Below, in pieces: positions 54,233-61,814 of a stretch of 64,000 nt of DNA. Numbering within the stretch: the first letter of the stretch is position 1; each line of letters opens with the position of its first letter. The translations under genes were made by a program, and so were the position numbers. The notes under the pieces are model-generated. The model was not told where the DNA came from and did not search any database. It worked only from the letters and a program-made list of their open reading frames with translations. This stretch comes from UMGS1519 sp050951005 (GTDB taxonomy: Bacteria; Actinomycetota; Coriobacteriia; Coriobacteriales; Eggerthellaceae): the NCBI GenBank assembly GCA_050951005.1, contig JBMNIP010000002.1:62001-126000 (forward strand). Direction: 5' to 3'.

Positions 54233-54946
54233 ATGAATGATTATCCCCACTACTTGAGCAGACGCTCTTTCCTTCGATTCGCAGCCGGCACCGCCGTGGT
54301 GGGGCTGGCTGCGCTGACCGGATGCGCCGGTGATAACTCGGCCTCGGGCAGCAGCGATTCCGCCGCTACCGCCTCGTCAAGCTCCTCCGCCTCCGGCACC
54401 GGGGATTCCGGCAGTTCTGCTGCCTCTGCTGCCTCTGCTTCGGCAAGCGCGCAGGAAAACAGCGGCAAGGTCCTCGTCGCCTACTATTCGGCACAGGGCC
54501 ATACCCGCCGCGTTGCGCGGGAGCTTGCCGGCCACCTTGGCGCCGATCTCTTCGAAATCGTTCCGAGCGACCCCTATACCGATGCGGACCTTGACTGGAA
54601 CGACGAGGACAGCCGCGTCAACGACGAGCACGAACACCCCAAGAAGCAGGACATCGAGCTTACCCAGGTAACTCCCGACGGCTTCGACGCCTACGATACC
54701 GTGCTGATCGGCTATCCCATCTGGTGGTCGGATATCGCCTGGCCGACGAACAACTTCGCGAAGAAGAACGATTTCTCGGGAAAGAAGGTCGCCTCCTTCT
54801 GCACATCTCTATCATCAGGCGTCGGCTCATCCGGGCAGCATCTCCAACAGATGTGCGGGGACTGCACCTGGCTGGATTCCACCCGCTTCGAAGAAGATGC
54901 CGATTTGTCCGATGTCGATTCCTGGGCAGATTCCCTGGACATCTAG
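54233..54946 (+). CDS. Tat-exported flavodoxin lipoprotein
   Basis: The 237-residue protein has a twin-arginine motif (SRRSFLRFAAG, R10-R11), a lipobox ending at C31 (ALTGC) and a Ser/Ala-rich linker (about 32-75). A flavodoxin domain follows, with KVLVAYYSAQGHTRRVA (FMN phosphate loop) and YPIWWSDIAWP. The combination predicts a folded FMN protein exported by Tat and lipid-anchored outside the membrane, an unusual place for a flavodoxin but seen in related anaerobes. AAGGAG lies 7 nt before the ATG, 10 nt after the ADH stop, so it is translated in the same operon. Electron partners are unknown. Confidence 0.92.
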   Translation: MNDYPHYLSRRSFLRFAAGTAVVGLAALTGCAGDNSASGSSDSAATASSSSSASGTGDSGSSAASAASASASAQENSGKVLVAYYSAQGHTRRVARELAGHLGADLFEIVPSDPYTDADLDWNDEDSRVNDEHEHPKKQDIELTQVTPDGFDAYDTVLIGYPIWWSDIAWPTNNFAKKNDFSGKKVASFCTSLSSGVGSSGQHLQQMCGDCTWLDSTRFEEDADLSDVDSWADSLDI

Positions 54947-55073
54947 CATGGCGAATCCCCCGTTTGCCTAACCCCTTTCCGAGACGCCGAGCGCCGCTTG
55001 CCTATCCCCCTCCTAACTCCATCCCGGTGAGCGGCGCTCGAAGTCTGTTTCATAACGTTGCCGCAACACGGAA

Positions 55074-55108
55074 GGCCCCGTCCTCGAAGAACAGACGAGG
55101 ACGGGGCC
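55074..55108. terminator. Strong terminator between convergent operons
   Basis: A perfect 13-bp stem (55074-55086 with 55096-55108, core GGCCCCGTCC) separates the flavodoxin lipoprotein operon from the convergent iron-sulfur flavoprotein gene. Confidence 0.78.
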
Positions 55109-55134
55109 GAACTCTTGGTTGGGATTGAATACGG

Positions 55135-55770
55135 TCAGCGGATGAAGTTCGTTGCCGTGCGTACGGAATAATTATCCGGGCGCTTCACTCCCGCCGCATC
55201 GCCTGCTTCTATGCATTTCAGCATCCAGGCCATATGGCTCCCGAGCATCTGCATCACCTGCACGCCCTCCTCATCCTTCATAACCTCCTCCGCATTCGTG
55301 CCGTGGACGGCATTCCAATAACGCGAGGACACGATGGGCATCTGCTCGATCTCGAAGTACTTATCCATCTGCTCGAGCGTTGCGGTAGTGCCCATGCGGC
55401 GCGCCGATACCACCGAGGCGGCCGGCTTCAAACGGAAGCAATCGGGAACAGCGCAACGTCCGGAATAGAACGCACGGTCCATGAATGACTTCATGTTGCC
55501 GGTAACGCCCGCGTAGTGCACGGGCGAACCGAATACATAGCCATCGAAATCGGGGGCGATCTCGAGGAAATCCTGGACCGAATCCTTGAAGATGCAGGCA
55601 CCCTGCTTGCGGCAGGCCAAGCATCCGGTGCATCCGGCAATCGGCTTGTTGCCGATCCAGAATTCCTGCGTGCCGATCCCCTCTGCTTCGAGCGATCGGG
55701 CAACGATACCAAGGGCGGTATGGGTACAGCCCCTCCGATGGGGGCTGCCGTTCACTAAGAGAACCTTCAT
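55135..55770 (-). CDS. Iron-sulfur flavoprotein (Isf-like, NADPH-dependent FMN reductase fold)
   Basis: The 211-residue protein starts MKVLLVNGSPHRRGCTHTAL, the FMN phosphate loop of flavodoxin-like reductases. It has a compact cysteine motif C47-x2-C50-x2-C53-x5-C59, fitting the Isf pattern for a [4Fe-4S] cluster, followed by GSPVHYAGVTGNMKSFMDR. Isf proteins move electrons between ferredoxin and other acceptors in anaerobes. ATG at 55770 is preferred, with AAAGGA 6 nt upstream. Confidence 0.87.
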   Translation of the reverse strand: MKVLLVNGSPHRRGCTHTALGIVARSLEAEGIGTQEFWIGNKPIAGCTGCLACRKQGACIFKDSVQDFLEIAPDFDGYVFGSPVHYAGVTGNMKSFMDRAFYSGRCAVPDCFRLKPAASVVSARRMGTTATLEQMDKYFEIEQMPIVSSRYWNAVHGTNAEEVMKDEEGVQVMQMLGSHMAWMLKCIEAGDAAGVKRPDNYSVRTATNFIR

Positions 55771-55825
55771 GGCGATTCCTTTCTTCGGATCCGTTCCATC
55801 GGGCGCAGCTATGCCCGCAGGAAAG

Positions 55826-56659
55826 CTATGCGTATTTTTCAAGCGTGCTTGCTGCGCGCCATTTCCCCACTTCGTCAAGACGGTACGCAAGCGTCGATTC
55901 GGCAGCGGCCACGGCATCGGCGCCCAGCAGCAGGCGCTGAGGAGGTTCGTCGTCCAATGCGATATCGACCACAACCTTGCCGTAGGCAACGGGATCGCCC
56001 GCGCTCTCGGGCGCGCCTTCGATGAATTCCTTCCGATAGCGGCGGCCCAACGGGTCGTAGTCGCCGATATGTCGAAGCGTTCCGCCCATACGATCACCGT
56101 AGAATCCAGAATCCATCGCCCCCGGCTCCACGAGCATCGTGCGGATACCCAGACCTGCTACCTCCTTGCCCAAAGCCTCGGTGGTCAGCTCGAGCGCGCC
56201 CTTTGCCCCGGAATAATATCCGTTGCCGAGGGCACCGCGCACCGCCCCGATGGAGGTGACGTTGATGATCAAGCCGCTGCGGTGCTTGCGCATTGTCGGC
56301 AAGACCAAACAAGTAAGATCCATAGGACCGAAATAGTTGACATCGAACAGCTCCCGCACCCGATCCGGCTCGCTCTCCTCGACCGCCGCGCGATACCCGT
56401 GGCCCGCATTGTTCACCAGCACATCGATGCTCCCGAAATGGGCAAGCGCTTTCGCCACCGCAGCCTGCCTGCTCGCCTCGTCGGCGAGCTCCAGGGCTAT
56501 CGGCAATGCACGGTGGGGGTACCGACGCATCAGGGAATCAAGGCGTTCGATATCCCTTGCGGTAACCACCGCCTTGTCTCCCCGCTCCAACGCCGCCATC
56601 GCAATCCCGAAACCGAGACCGCTCGAGGCACCGGTGATAAACCATACCTTGGCAGCCAT
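55826..56659 (-). CDS. Short-chain dehydrogenase/reductase
   Basis: The 277-residue protein has the Rossmann motif ITGASSGLGFG, NNAGHGYRA, and the catalytic Ser (NVTSIG) and Tyr-Lys (YYSGAKGAL). It probably oxidises or reduces a hydroxyl/carbonyl with NADP(H). Its ATG overlaps the stop codon of the upstream flavodoxin gene (TAATG), so the two are translationally coupled, and it lies 55 nt upstream of the iron-sulfur flavoprotein gene. Confidence 0.92.
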   Translation of the reverse strand: MAAKVWFITGASSGLGFGIAMAALERGDKAVVTARDIERLDSLMRRYPHRALPIALELADEASRQAAVAKALAHFGSIDVLVNNAGHGYRAAVEESEPDRVRELFDVNYFGPMDLTCLVLPTMRKHRSGLIINVTSIGAVRGALGNGYYSGAKGALELTTEALGKEVAGLGIRTMLVEPGAMDSGFYGDRMGGTLRHIGDYDPLGRRYRKEFIEGAPESAGDPVAYGKVVVDIALDDEPPQRLLLGADAVAAAESTLAYRLDEVGKWRAASTLEKYA

Positions 56660-57111
56660 TATTCAAGGCTCTTTCCCAGATCACGCGCCTGCGACGGCGT
56701 AGTCGCCATACCGCCCCACGCAAACCCGTAGAGTCCGGCAAACCGGGACATGGTATATTTGCCGGAATCCAGCATCCATTTCTCAGGTGCAGCACCCTGG
56801 AACAGGAGATATAAGGTCTTTCCCACCATGCTGCCTTCGGGAACCGGCCCGTAGAAACGGTCAATCAGGTTGCGGACCATCCCGGAGAGGTTGTGCCAAT
56901 ACACCGGCGAACCGATGACTACGACGTCGGCGGCTTTGATGCGCGCAAGGACTTCTTCGAACTGGTCGTCATCGAATTCTTGCCCATACCCGTAGACCTT
57001 CATGTCCACGAGATCGAGCTCGTCGTATTCCTTACCTGCCAGCATGTTCTTTGCCAAACCGACGGTATGGCCGCTCTTCTCCGGGCTGCCATTGATGAAG
57101 AGGATGCTCAT
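56659..57111 (-). CDS. Small flavodoxin-fold (NADPH-dependent FMN reductase/NAD(P)H quinone-oxidoreductase-like) protein
   Basis: The 150-residue protein starts MSILFINGSPEKSGHTVGLA, an FMN-binding loop, and has VVVIGSPVYWHNLSGMVRNLIDRFYGP, typical of small NAD(P)H-dependent FMN reductases. It lacks the Isf cysteine motif. It is the first gene of a minus-strand cluster with the SDR (overlapping) and the iron-sulfur flavoprotein. Its ATG at 57111 follows a GGAA-rich ribosome site. Confidence 0.88.
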   Translation of the reverse strand: MSILFINGSPEKSGHTVGLAKNMLAGKEYDELDLVDMKVYGYGQEFDDDQFEEVLARIKAADVVVIGSPVYWHNLSGMVRNLIDRFYGPVPEGSMVGKTLYLLFQGAAPEKWMLDSGKYTMSRFAGLYGFAWGGMATTPSQARDLGKSLE

Positions 57112-57234
57112 GGTCTGTTCCTTCCACGAATAATGTTGCTTTGCACTTCAAGTGTGCGCCATCGTTAACGGAAGGAACATGCGTCATTTCGGCAACCCAG
57201 TATGCTGAACGGGAATACCGCAGCCTGAAAAGCT

Positions 57235-57263
57235 GGAGCCCCGGGCATTGCGCCCAGGGCTCC
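57235..57263 (-). terminator. Terminator after the FAD oxidoreductase gene
   Basis: GGAGCCC and GGGCTCC outer arms with GGC/GCC inner pairs (57235-57246 and 57252-57263) form a stem followed on the minus strand by AGCTTTT. It ends the SRPBCC/FAD operon. Confidence 0.72.
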
Positions 57264-57308
57264 ATTCGCTTTCTTCGTAGCAAACCGCGAAGATTCCGTG
57301 CCTCACCC

Positions 57309-58667
57309 TTAGAAGAAGCGGTCGATGAGCTCGCGGCTATACTCGCAGGTTTCATCCATGTCGCCGAAGCTCATGACCTCGCCCGCGTAGTACGTGCCCT
57401 TCTGGCCCTGCATTGCTTCGACCTTGTCGTACCAACCGCTCGCATAGGTTTCAGAATCCACGTGCGGGAAATAGTACCATGATTGCTCGTTTATCACCTT
57501 GGATGCCGGATTACCGAGAGACTTCAGATCCTCGAGTACCATTTCCTTGCATTGGTTGTAGGGAATATCCGCCATATCCTTATGATTACGGATGGCGTAG
57601 GTGGTGATGGGATGATTCACATCATCACGCCAGCGATTGTAATACACCATCAGGTGACCAAGCCGCTGCGGCACCATATTCTCCAGCACATAGTAGGAGA
57701 TCTCAGGATGATCCTCGGGTGCGGTCTCCACCGCCAAGACATCATAGGCCTTGTAAGAAATCTTCCCGAACAGCTCGCGCTCATCTTCGGTAGCGTCGAA
57801 GTAGTCGGGAAGGTACTGCAAGGGCGACGTGACGATAATCTTGTCATATTCCTCTACCGTACCGTTGACGGTAACGAATACTTTTCCGTCGCGACGCTCT
57901 ATCTTGGAAATGTCGCTGTTCAGGCGCGCGCTGTGGAGCAATTTGTCGTTCAACTCTTCGAAAATATGCTGTGTACCGTCCTTCCAGGTCCACAGATTCA
58001 CCTTCAGGAAATTCATACAAGTTTGGAAGTCCAGGTATTTGAGCACATAAGCAGCCGGGATTTCGTCGAAGTAGCCATACCCGAACGACGTGAACGGTCC
58101 GATCCACGCCTGCTGCACCAAGGGCACACCGTTGATCTTGCAGAATTCCGCAAACGGAAGGGCGAGATCCTTCAGGTTGGGATTGGTCCCGGACACGCGC
58201 TCACGCCCCGGCGTCACCGCATAGCCATCGAACCTTCCCTCGGCAACACCGCGATGGCCATTGACGTCATAGCCCAAGTACTTGGTAGACAGGATGGTCC
58301 CGAACGCTTCGATCTGTCGCTTGCCCTCTGCAAGCATCGCTTCCAGCTTCGGATCGCCATGCGCATCGAACGGGTCGACGACGTTGCCCTTCAAATCCTT
58401 GAAATTGCGATTGAGCTTCGGTCCATCATGGGTCACGCCGCAGAATCGTTCGATATCGGCGATTGCATAATAGGACGGCACGCCCATGATTGCACCCATC
58501 TCGTAACGGCGGCCATTGTAGGCTGGCGAATTGCACTTGCCGCCCACATGATCGCTCTTCTCGAGTATGGCATAGTTCCTGTAGCCCTTCTGCTCCAAGT
58601 ACATGCCCGCTGCCAGCCCTGCAGGGCCCCCGCCGATGATGCATACGCGATCATTCAAATCTGACAT
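57309..58667 (-). CDS. FAD-dependent amine-oxidase-fold oxidoreductase
   Basis: The 452-residue protein has the dinucleotide motif IIGGGPAGLAAGMYLEQKG and FAD ribose Glu (ILEKSDHVGGKC), a long substrate domain and a C-terminal YYAGEVMSFGDMDETCEYSREL segment that closes on FAD, as in flavin amine oxidases and desaturases. No signal or membrane helix is seen. It lies 49 nt after an SRPBCC-type gene on the same strand, so the two are probably co-transcribed. The substrate is unknown; a lipid-like or aromatic ligand delivered by the partner is a guess. Confidence 0.87.
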   Translation of the reverse strand: MSDLNDRVCIIGGGPAGLAAGMYLEQKGYRNYAILEKSDHVGGKCNSPAYNGRRYEMGAIMGVPSYYAIADIERFCGVTHDGPKLNRNFKDLKGNVVDPFDAHGDPKLEAMLAEGKRQIEAFGTILSTKYLGYDVNGHRGVAEGRFDGYAVTPGRERVSGTNPNLKDLALPFAEFCKINGVPLVQQAWIGPFTSFGYGYFDEIPAAYVLKYLDFQTCMNFLKVNLWTWKDGTQHIFEELNDKLLHSARLNSDISKIERRDGKVFVTVNGTVEEYDKIIVTSPLQYLPDYFDATEDERELFGKISYKAYDVLAVETAPEDHPEISYYVLENMVPQRLGHLMVYYNRWRDDVNHPITTYAIRNHKDMADIPYNQCKEMVLEDLKSLGNPASKVINEQSWYYFPHVDSETYASGWYDKVEAMQGQKGTYYAGEVMSFGDMDETCEYSRELIDRFF

Positions 58668-58716
58668 GATAGGTACTCCCCTTTTCTCGAATTCCTAGAT
58701 CTCTTCCTCAGATCCG

Positions 58717-59775
58717 CTATTCCGATGCAGGCACCTCCTCTTCCAAAGCCTCGAACTCTCGCTTGAGCGCATCGATTTTCAACTGCGCAATGCGCTGTTG
58801 TTCGGCTGACTTCCGTTCGATGTCCGCGATTGCCTCGGGAATATGCCGGCGATAGTAGCCCTCATCGATGTTCCATGGTCCATCCTTCGGCGGCCACGCC
58901 GGATCGGCAAGTTTTGCCGGACGATAGTACTCCACAGCAGGATTGCTTCGCCCATCGCGCTCGATGGGGCAGTGCATCTTTTCCTGTACCTCTTTAGGAG
59001 CCGTATAGTACGTCCCCAGCACCTTGCGGAAGAACTTATTCCTGAAGCTGACCGGACGGGTTCCCTCCGCGCACTGCTTCAGGTACTCGCACATCCAACG
59101 CTGCATGCAGCTACCGCAGTTGTAGACGACCATCTTCAACGCGAAACGCATGATGGCATTCTTCGATCCGTAATACTTGAAATGAATCAGCAAACGGGTA
59201 CGGTCGCCTTCTATGGGTACGAAATACCATCCCCAAATGAAATTCATGTCATCGACCAGCTTGCCTGATAGCGCATAGGCTCCGCGCGCTTTCGGCGGAT
59301 GCAGCATATCCGAGAAACCCAGCAGGTATTTGCAGTCCACCACATCGGCAATCTCGTGCCCCATTCCCGAGCGATCCCAATCTGCAAAGTCGCCTGGCAT
59401 CAGAGAATCGGGTGCCTGCCACAAATCCTCGAGCTCGTAGCGATTGTAAATCGAGATATGGGCGACCAGCCGCTCGGCAACCTCAGAGCTCATGGAGCCG
59501 CCTTTCATACCGCCCCATTGGTACATCCACGGCCAGACCTTATCAACGGGTGCGTCGATGTCGATTCCGTGGGTGACGGTAACCACCAGATCCTGGTCAA
59601 AACGGTCCATCAACTCATCGCCTGGATAGTATCGATTCGATTCCTCTGGTGTTGCGCACATCTTGCGGCCCCAAACACCCACCAAGGAAGCGATGACGCA
59701 GCTGAGAACGATGAATACGGCAAGAACGATAAGGATGATGAGAATGACGGTGAGTATCGTCCAAAGAACATCCAT
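58717..59775 (-). CDS. Membrane-anchored SRPBCC (START-like) protein of unknown function
   Basis: The 352-residue protein has an N-terminal membrane helix (about 5-33), then a region resembling the SRPBCC/START-like ligand-binding fold (HGIDIDAPVDKVWPWMYQWGG... WGWYFVPIEGDRTRLLIHFKYYG), a basic middle segment with Cys-Gly-Ser-Cys, and a C-terminal Glu/Lys-rich coiled coil (about 310-350). Such folds bind lipids, aromatics or other hydrophobic ligands. It is the first gene of the FAD oxidoreductase operon. I do not recognise the family beyond the fold. Confidence 0.72.
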   Translation of the reverse strand: MDVLWTILTVILIILIVLAVFIVLSCVIASLVGVWGRKMCATPEESNRYYPGDELMDRFDQDLVVTVTHGIDIDAPVDKVWPWMYQWGGMKGGSMSSEVAERLVAHISIYNRYELEDLWQAPDSLMPGDFADWDRSGMGHEIADVVDCKYLLGFSDMLHPPKARGAYALSGKLVDDMNFIWGWYFVPIEGDRTRLLIHFKYYGSKNAIMRFALKMVVYNCGSCMQRWMCEYLKQCAEGTRPVSFRNKFFRKVLGTYYTAPKEVQEKMHCPIERDGRSNPAVEYYRPAKLADPAWPPKDGPWNIDEGYYRRHIPEAIADIERKSAEQQRIAQLKIDALKREFEALEEEVPASE

Positions 59776-59893
59776 CAGATGCCTCCCTCATGAAACGCCT
59801 TCATTGGAGCTGCACATTCGGGATATCAAATCCGCGCGGCCGAATAGGCAATCCCTCTAGACCGATTATCAAGTTCAGGAATAGGTTTCGTAT

Positions 59894-59920
59894 CGCACAT
59901 ATTGGATGTGGCCATATGCG
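59894..59920. promoter_or_regulatory. Imperfect palindrome upstream of the SRPBCC gene
   Basis: CGCACATAT (59894-59902) and CATATGCG (59913-59920) form an inverted repeat with a one-base slip. It lies in the 244-nt gap between the SRPBCC operon and the end of the upstream lysR gene and could be a regulator site. Otherwise nothing recognisable was found in that gap. Confidence 0.3.
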
Positions 59921-60019
59921 CTTTCGTGTTAATCGGTGGCAGAATCGCAGACGCATTACTTCAGATTTGGATGTGCGTCATGCACAAATGAATGGACGAG
60001 CAAAGCCCTTGGGATGGTG

Positions 60020-60916
60020 CTATAGCAGCATTCCGATATGAAGAGACGAGATGAAGCCTGCTACCGGCTCGCCAGCGCGACATACGGCAACCACCGTCTT
60101 GCTCTGGTCATGCAAGCGCAAGACCACTTTTCGCGAGGCGCGTAGTACTTCGACCCCTGCATAGGCCTCGGGCAATAAGAACATCTCGTTCTTCTGGTCG
60201 AACAGCATGTCTTCCTTGCTCTCCAGCGTGCAAGTCTTCGAACGATAGTCGATGCCCGCGCTGCGTAACAGGAACTTGGTATCCTCCCAGTTGATCTTCT
60301 CCCCATCGAACTGGGTTTGGGCATGAAGAAGCGTTTGGCCATCGAGATCTTGAATAGACAGCGTGCTCCTGTTTGCATACGGATTGGACGGCTCCATAAT
60401 GACCACGACCGGCGTTTGGAAGAATTCGACGACCTCATAACCATCGTCGAGGAAGTCCAACCGGCTGTCGGTATCCAGCGTCAGATAAACACCTGCCCGA
60501 TGCTGCCCCAACAGGTCGGTGATTCCCGAATCTTCGAAGGATCCCGCCGGCAGCACCTTGACCCGCGTGCGCTGGGGTAGCGCGGCACAAGCATCCATCA
60601 CCTGCTTCATCGCTGACGGATAGATGGTCATTCCTCCGAATACCAACTGCGAGGAATCGATACGTTCCCGTGCATAGAACCGGATATCCTCCACCGCGTC
60701 GATGATGTCTCCTGCCCGATTGTACACATAGCGTCCCGGTTCAGTCAGTTCGACACCGTTGTTGCGGCGATTCAGCAGAGGCAATCCCAGATCCTGCTCC
60801 AAGGAACGCATGTGCCGACTGAGCGTTGATTGGGACAGGGAAAGCTCGGATGCCGCCGTGGTCAAAGACCCCACACGCGCAACGGTAACGAATTCGACCA
60901 AATAGTCGCAGTTCAT
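60020..60916 (-). CDS. LysR-type transcriptional regulator
   Basis: The ~298-residue protein begins MNCDYLVEFVTVARVGSLTTAASELSL, with the LysR winged helix (LSQSTLSRHMRSLEQDLG) and an effector-binding domain. The ATG at 60916 has AAGGGGG 9 nt upstream; the frame is open to 60982 without a ribosome site. It lies upstream of the SRPBCC/FAD operon on the same strand, with a 244-nt gap, and may regulate it. A perfect 17-bp palindrome lies in its leader. Confidence 0.9.
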   Translation of the reverse strand: MNCDYLVEFVTVARVGSLTTAASELSLSQSTLSRHMRSLEQDLGLPLLNRRNNGVELTEPGRYVYNRAGDIIDAVEDIRFYARERIDSSQLVFGGMTIYPSAMKQVMDACAALPQRTRVKVLPAGSFEDSGITDLLGQHRAGVYLTLDTDSRLDFLDDGYEVVEFFQTPVVVIMEPSNPYANRSTLSIQDLDGQTLLHAQTQFDGEKINWEDTKFLLRSAGIDYRSKTCTLESKEDMLFDQKNEMFLLPEAYAGVEVLRASRKVVLRLHDQSKTVVAVCRAGEPVAGFISSLHIGMLL

Positions 60917-60948
60917 CCGAAATCCCCCTTGCCTATCCCTCTCACGGC

Positions 60949-60965
60949 GCATCGGCGGCCGATGC
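60949..60965. promoter_or_regulatory. Perfect palindrome in the lysR leader
   Basis: GCATCGGC and GCCGATGC (60949-60956 and 60958-60965) flank a single base, 32 nt upstream of the ATG. It could be an operator or a hairpin. Confidence 0.4.
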
Positions 60966-61270
60966 CGAAAACGAAATCGCAATCATTCTAGCCGATGGCA
61001 AACAGCTAGTACCCGGTTCTCACCGCATGTACTGCAAACAGAGAATAGCCCAACCCCCCAGCAGAGCGCCTATCCCGATGCATATTGCCCCATATTATCC
61101 GGTGGCCCGCTTGCCGCCACCATGCTTTCGGCATACCTTATCATGGTTGCGTTCAAGAACAATATTACGGGCTGCCTTGCATTCGCTCCTTCCTCAAGAC
61201 GAATTGCAATCCCCAGCAAGCTGTGCGAACTGCCGGCAGGATGAACGATATGGAAAAATCCCTATCTCGC

Positions 61271-61312
61271 TTGACACCAACACCTAACCGTCGAATTATG
61301 TAGTTAGCTACA
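61271..61312 (+). promoter_or_regulatory. marR promoter with overlapping MarR-type operator
   Basis: TTGACA (61271-61276) and AATTAT (61294-61299) are spaced by 17 nt. Directly after the -10 lies TGTAGTTAGCTACA (61299-61312), with 5-bp inverted arms, a typical position for a MarR self-repression site. Confidence 0.65.
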
Positions 61313-61327
61313 GTTTAGGAGAAGTAT

Positions 61328-61750
61328 ATGGACATCCGCATCGGGGAGGAATTCAAACGCATCGACATCGCGCTGTCCCGCGTGGCGAACAGCGAGCTCG
61401 CCACCATCGACCTGACGCTTGCCCAGTTCCCCATCCTGACCTTGCTGATGGAGTCCCCGAACCGAGAGCTTTTCCAGAAGGATATAGAAGCCTACCTGGG
61501 CGTTTCCCACCCCACCACTACCGGGCTGGTAAAGCGGTTGCAGGAAAAAGGCTTCGTCGAAACCGAGATGAGCCCCGAAGACAGCCGCATGAAGATCGTC
61601 CGCCTGACCGATAAAGGCCTTGAAATCGGCAAGGAGGGAACCCGTTTCGGCGATGTGGCCGAACGGAAGATGCTCGAAGGGTTCTCCGAGCAGGAACGAA
61701 CGCAACTGGCATCCTACCTGAAGCGTATCCAGAGAAACCTGAGCCCCTGA
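61328..61750 (+). CDS. MarR-family transcriptional regulator
   Basis: The 140-residue protein has the MarR winged helix: LTLAQFPILTLLMES, QKDIEAYLGVSHPTTTGLVKRLQEKGFV and the wing SPEDSRMKIVRLTDKG. AGGAGA lies 5 nt before the ATG. It precedes a DHA2 drug transporter by 64 nt on the same strand, a classical repressor-pump pair. The promoter carries a palindrome overlapping the expected transcription start, so it likely represses the pair until a ligand binds. Confidence 0.93.
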   Translation: MDIRIGEEFKRIDIALSRVANSELATIDLTLAQFPILTLLMESPNRELFQKDIEAYLGVSHPTTTGLVKRLQEKGFVETEMSPEDSRMKIVRLTDKGLEIGKEGTRFGDVAERKMLEGFSEQERTQLASYLKRIQRNLSP

Positions 61751-61814
61751 TGCCCGAAGCGGTTTATTTTTTTACCTCATTATAAAGCATGCTACAGATT
61801 GGAGCGGCACGAAC

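Larger units (their letters stand above)
60917..61327. other. Non-coding gap between divergent lysR and marR genes
   Basis: This 411-nt stretch holds the lysR leader with a palindrome (60949-60965) at one end and the marR promoter and operator (61271-61312) at the other. Between about 61000 and 61260 I see no gene, RNA motif or repeat; short open frames there have no ribosome site. Confidence 0.6.
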
